From: Methanoculleus sp.
Lineage (GTDB): Archaea > Halobacteriota > Methanomicrobia > Methanomicrobiales > Methanomicrobiaceae
Assembly (NCBI GenBank): GCA_011045995.1
Contig: DSBQ01000049.1
Span: 1 to 33,457 of the forward strand
DNA: 33,457 bases
Direction: 5' to 3'
The translations under genes were made by a program, and so were the position numbers. The notes beneath the pieces are model-generated. The model did not search any database. It had not been told where the DNA came from and worked only from the letters and a program-made list of their open reading frames with translations. Below are positions 33,351 through 33,457 of this stretch, piece after piece. Each line of letters opens with the position of its first letter. Positions within the stretch are counted from its first letter, which is position 1.

Positions 33351-33457
33351 GTCCCACAGGGGGTGATACACGGATGTCCGCTGCACCCGCCCCTTTCCCG
33401 TCTTCATCTACTCCGCACATCGTCCCACAGGGGGCGATACACGGATGTCCGCTGCAC
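33351..33457. CRISPR. probable CRISPR array edge: two repeats and one spacer
   Basis: A 36-base unit occurs at 33351-33386 and again at 33422-33457, starting GTCCCACAGGGGG and ending ACGGATGTCCGCTGCAC. The copies differ at one base (T at 33364, C at 33435). They flank a 35-base unique stretch (33387-33421). Repeat and spacer sizes are typical of CRISPR. The repeat contains two short inverted parts, CCC-ACAG-GGG and CGG-ATGT-CCG. The window ends exactly at the second repeat's end, so array length, cas genes and direction cannot be seen. Confidence 0.68.

Overview
The window is a gene-dense stretch of an archaeal chromosome. It most likely comes from a hydrogenotrophic methanogen of the Methanomicrobiales or a near relative; this is inferred from gene content and high GC, and no marker gene was searched. 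Archaeal signatures include a thermosome subunit, TiaS, aIF1A, CTP-type riboflavin kinase RibK, FAD synthetase RibL, the archaeal HMG-CoA synthase/thiolase/DUF35 cluster, HMG-CoA reductase, four-subunit pyruvate:ferredoxin oxidoreductase, archaeal type IV pilin-like proteins, and TATA-type promoters instead of bacterial -35/-10 boxes. I saw no rRNA, tRNA, insertion sequence or prophage.

Layout. 1-3.7 kb: tiaS (cut by the left edge), a conserved HTH regulator and the thermosome. 4-7.3 kb: a secreted PKD-repeat surface protein, a small TPR protein and a JAMM/JAB-like gene broken by two homopolymer frameshifts. 7.6-8 kb: a small four-CxxC zinc protein. 8.2-10.9 kb (minus): porBACD, with every junction overlapping. 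11.3-12.4 kb: a single-pass membrane protein with a long low-complexity arm and coiled coil. 12.7-14.2 kb (minus): a PHP phosphoesterase and truA, coupled by a GTGA overlap. 14.2-15.6 kb: a dihydropteroate synthase-related protein. 15.7-16.2 kb (minus): a universal stress protein. 16.3-17.3 kb: a JAMM peptidase, ribL and a tiny duplicated zinc-ribbon protein in one operon. 17.3-21 kb (minus): ribK, two tandem ribB copies, a YgjP-type metallopeptidase and a small-multidrug-export family membrane protein. 21.1-24.5 kb: an XRE regulator followed by HMG-CoA synthase, thiolase and DUF35. 24.7-26.9 kb: trm5 diverging from HMG-CoA reductase. 26.9-28.7 kb: rimI diverging from a DUF1015 gene. 29-32.9 kb: a six-gene operon of one lipoprotein and five pilin-like membrane proteins. 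33-33.5 kb: aIF1A (minus), then the edge of what looks like a CRISPR array.

Functionally, two pathways cluster. Mevalonate synthesis is covered from acetyl-CoA to mevalonate by thiolase, DUF35, HMG-CoA synthase and HMG-CoA reductase, under a local regulator. Flavin supply is covered by RibB (twice), RibK and RibL. Pyruvate:ferredoxin oxidoreductase links acetyl-CoA to pyruvate.

The points most worth a second look are the pilin-like operon with no visible secretion ATPase, the two RibB copies that both carry Gln where the family has a metal-binding His, the frameshifted JAMM-like gene, the JAMM-RibL-zinc-ribbon operon, and the probable CRISPR array at the right edge.
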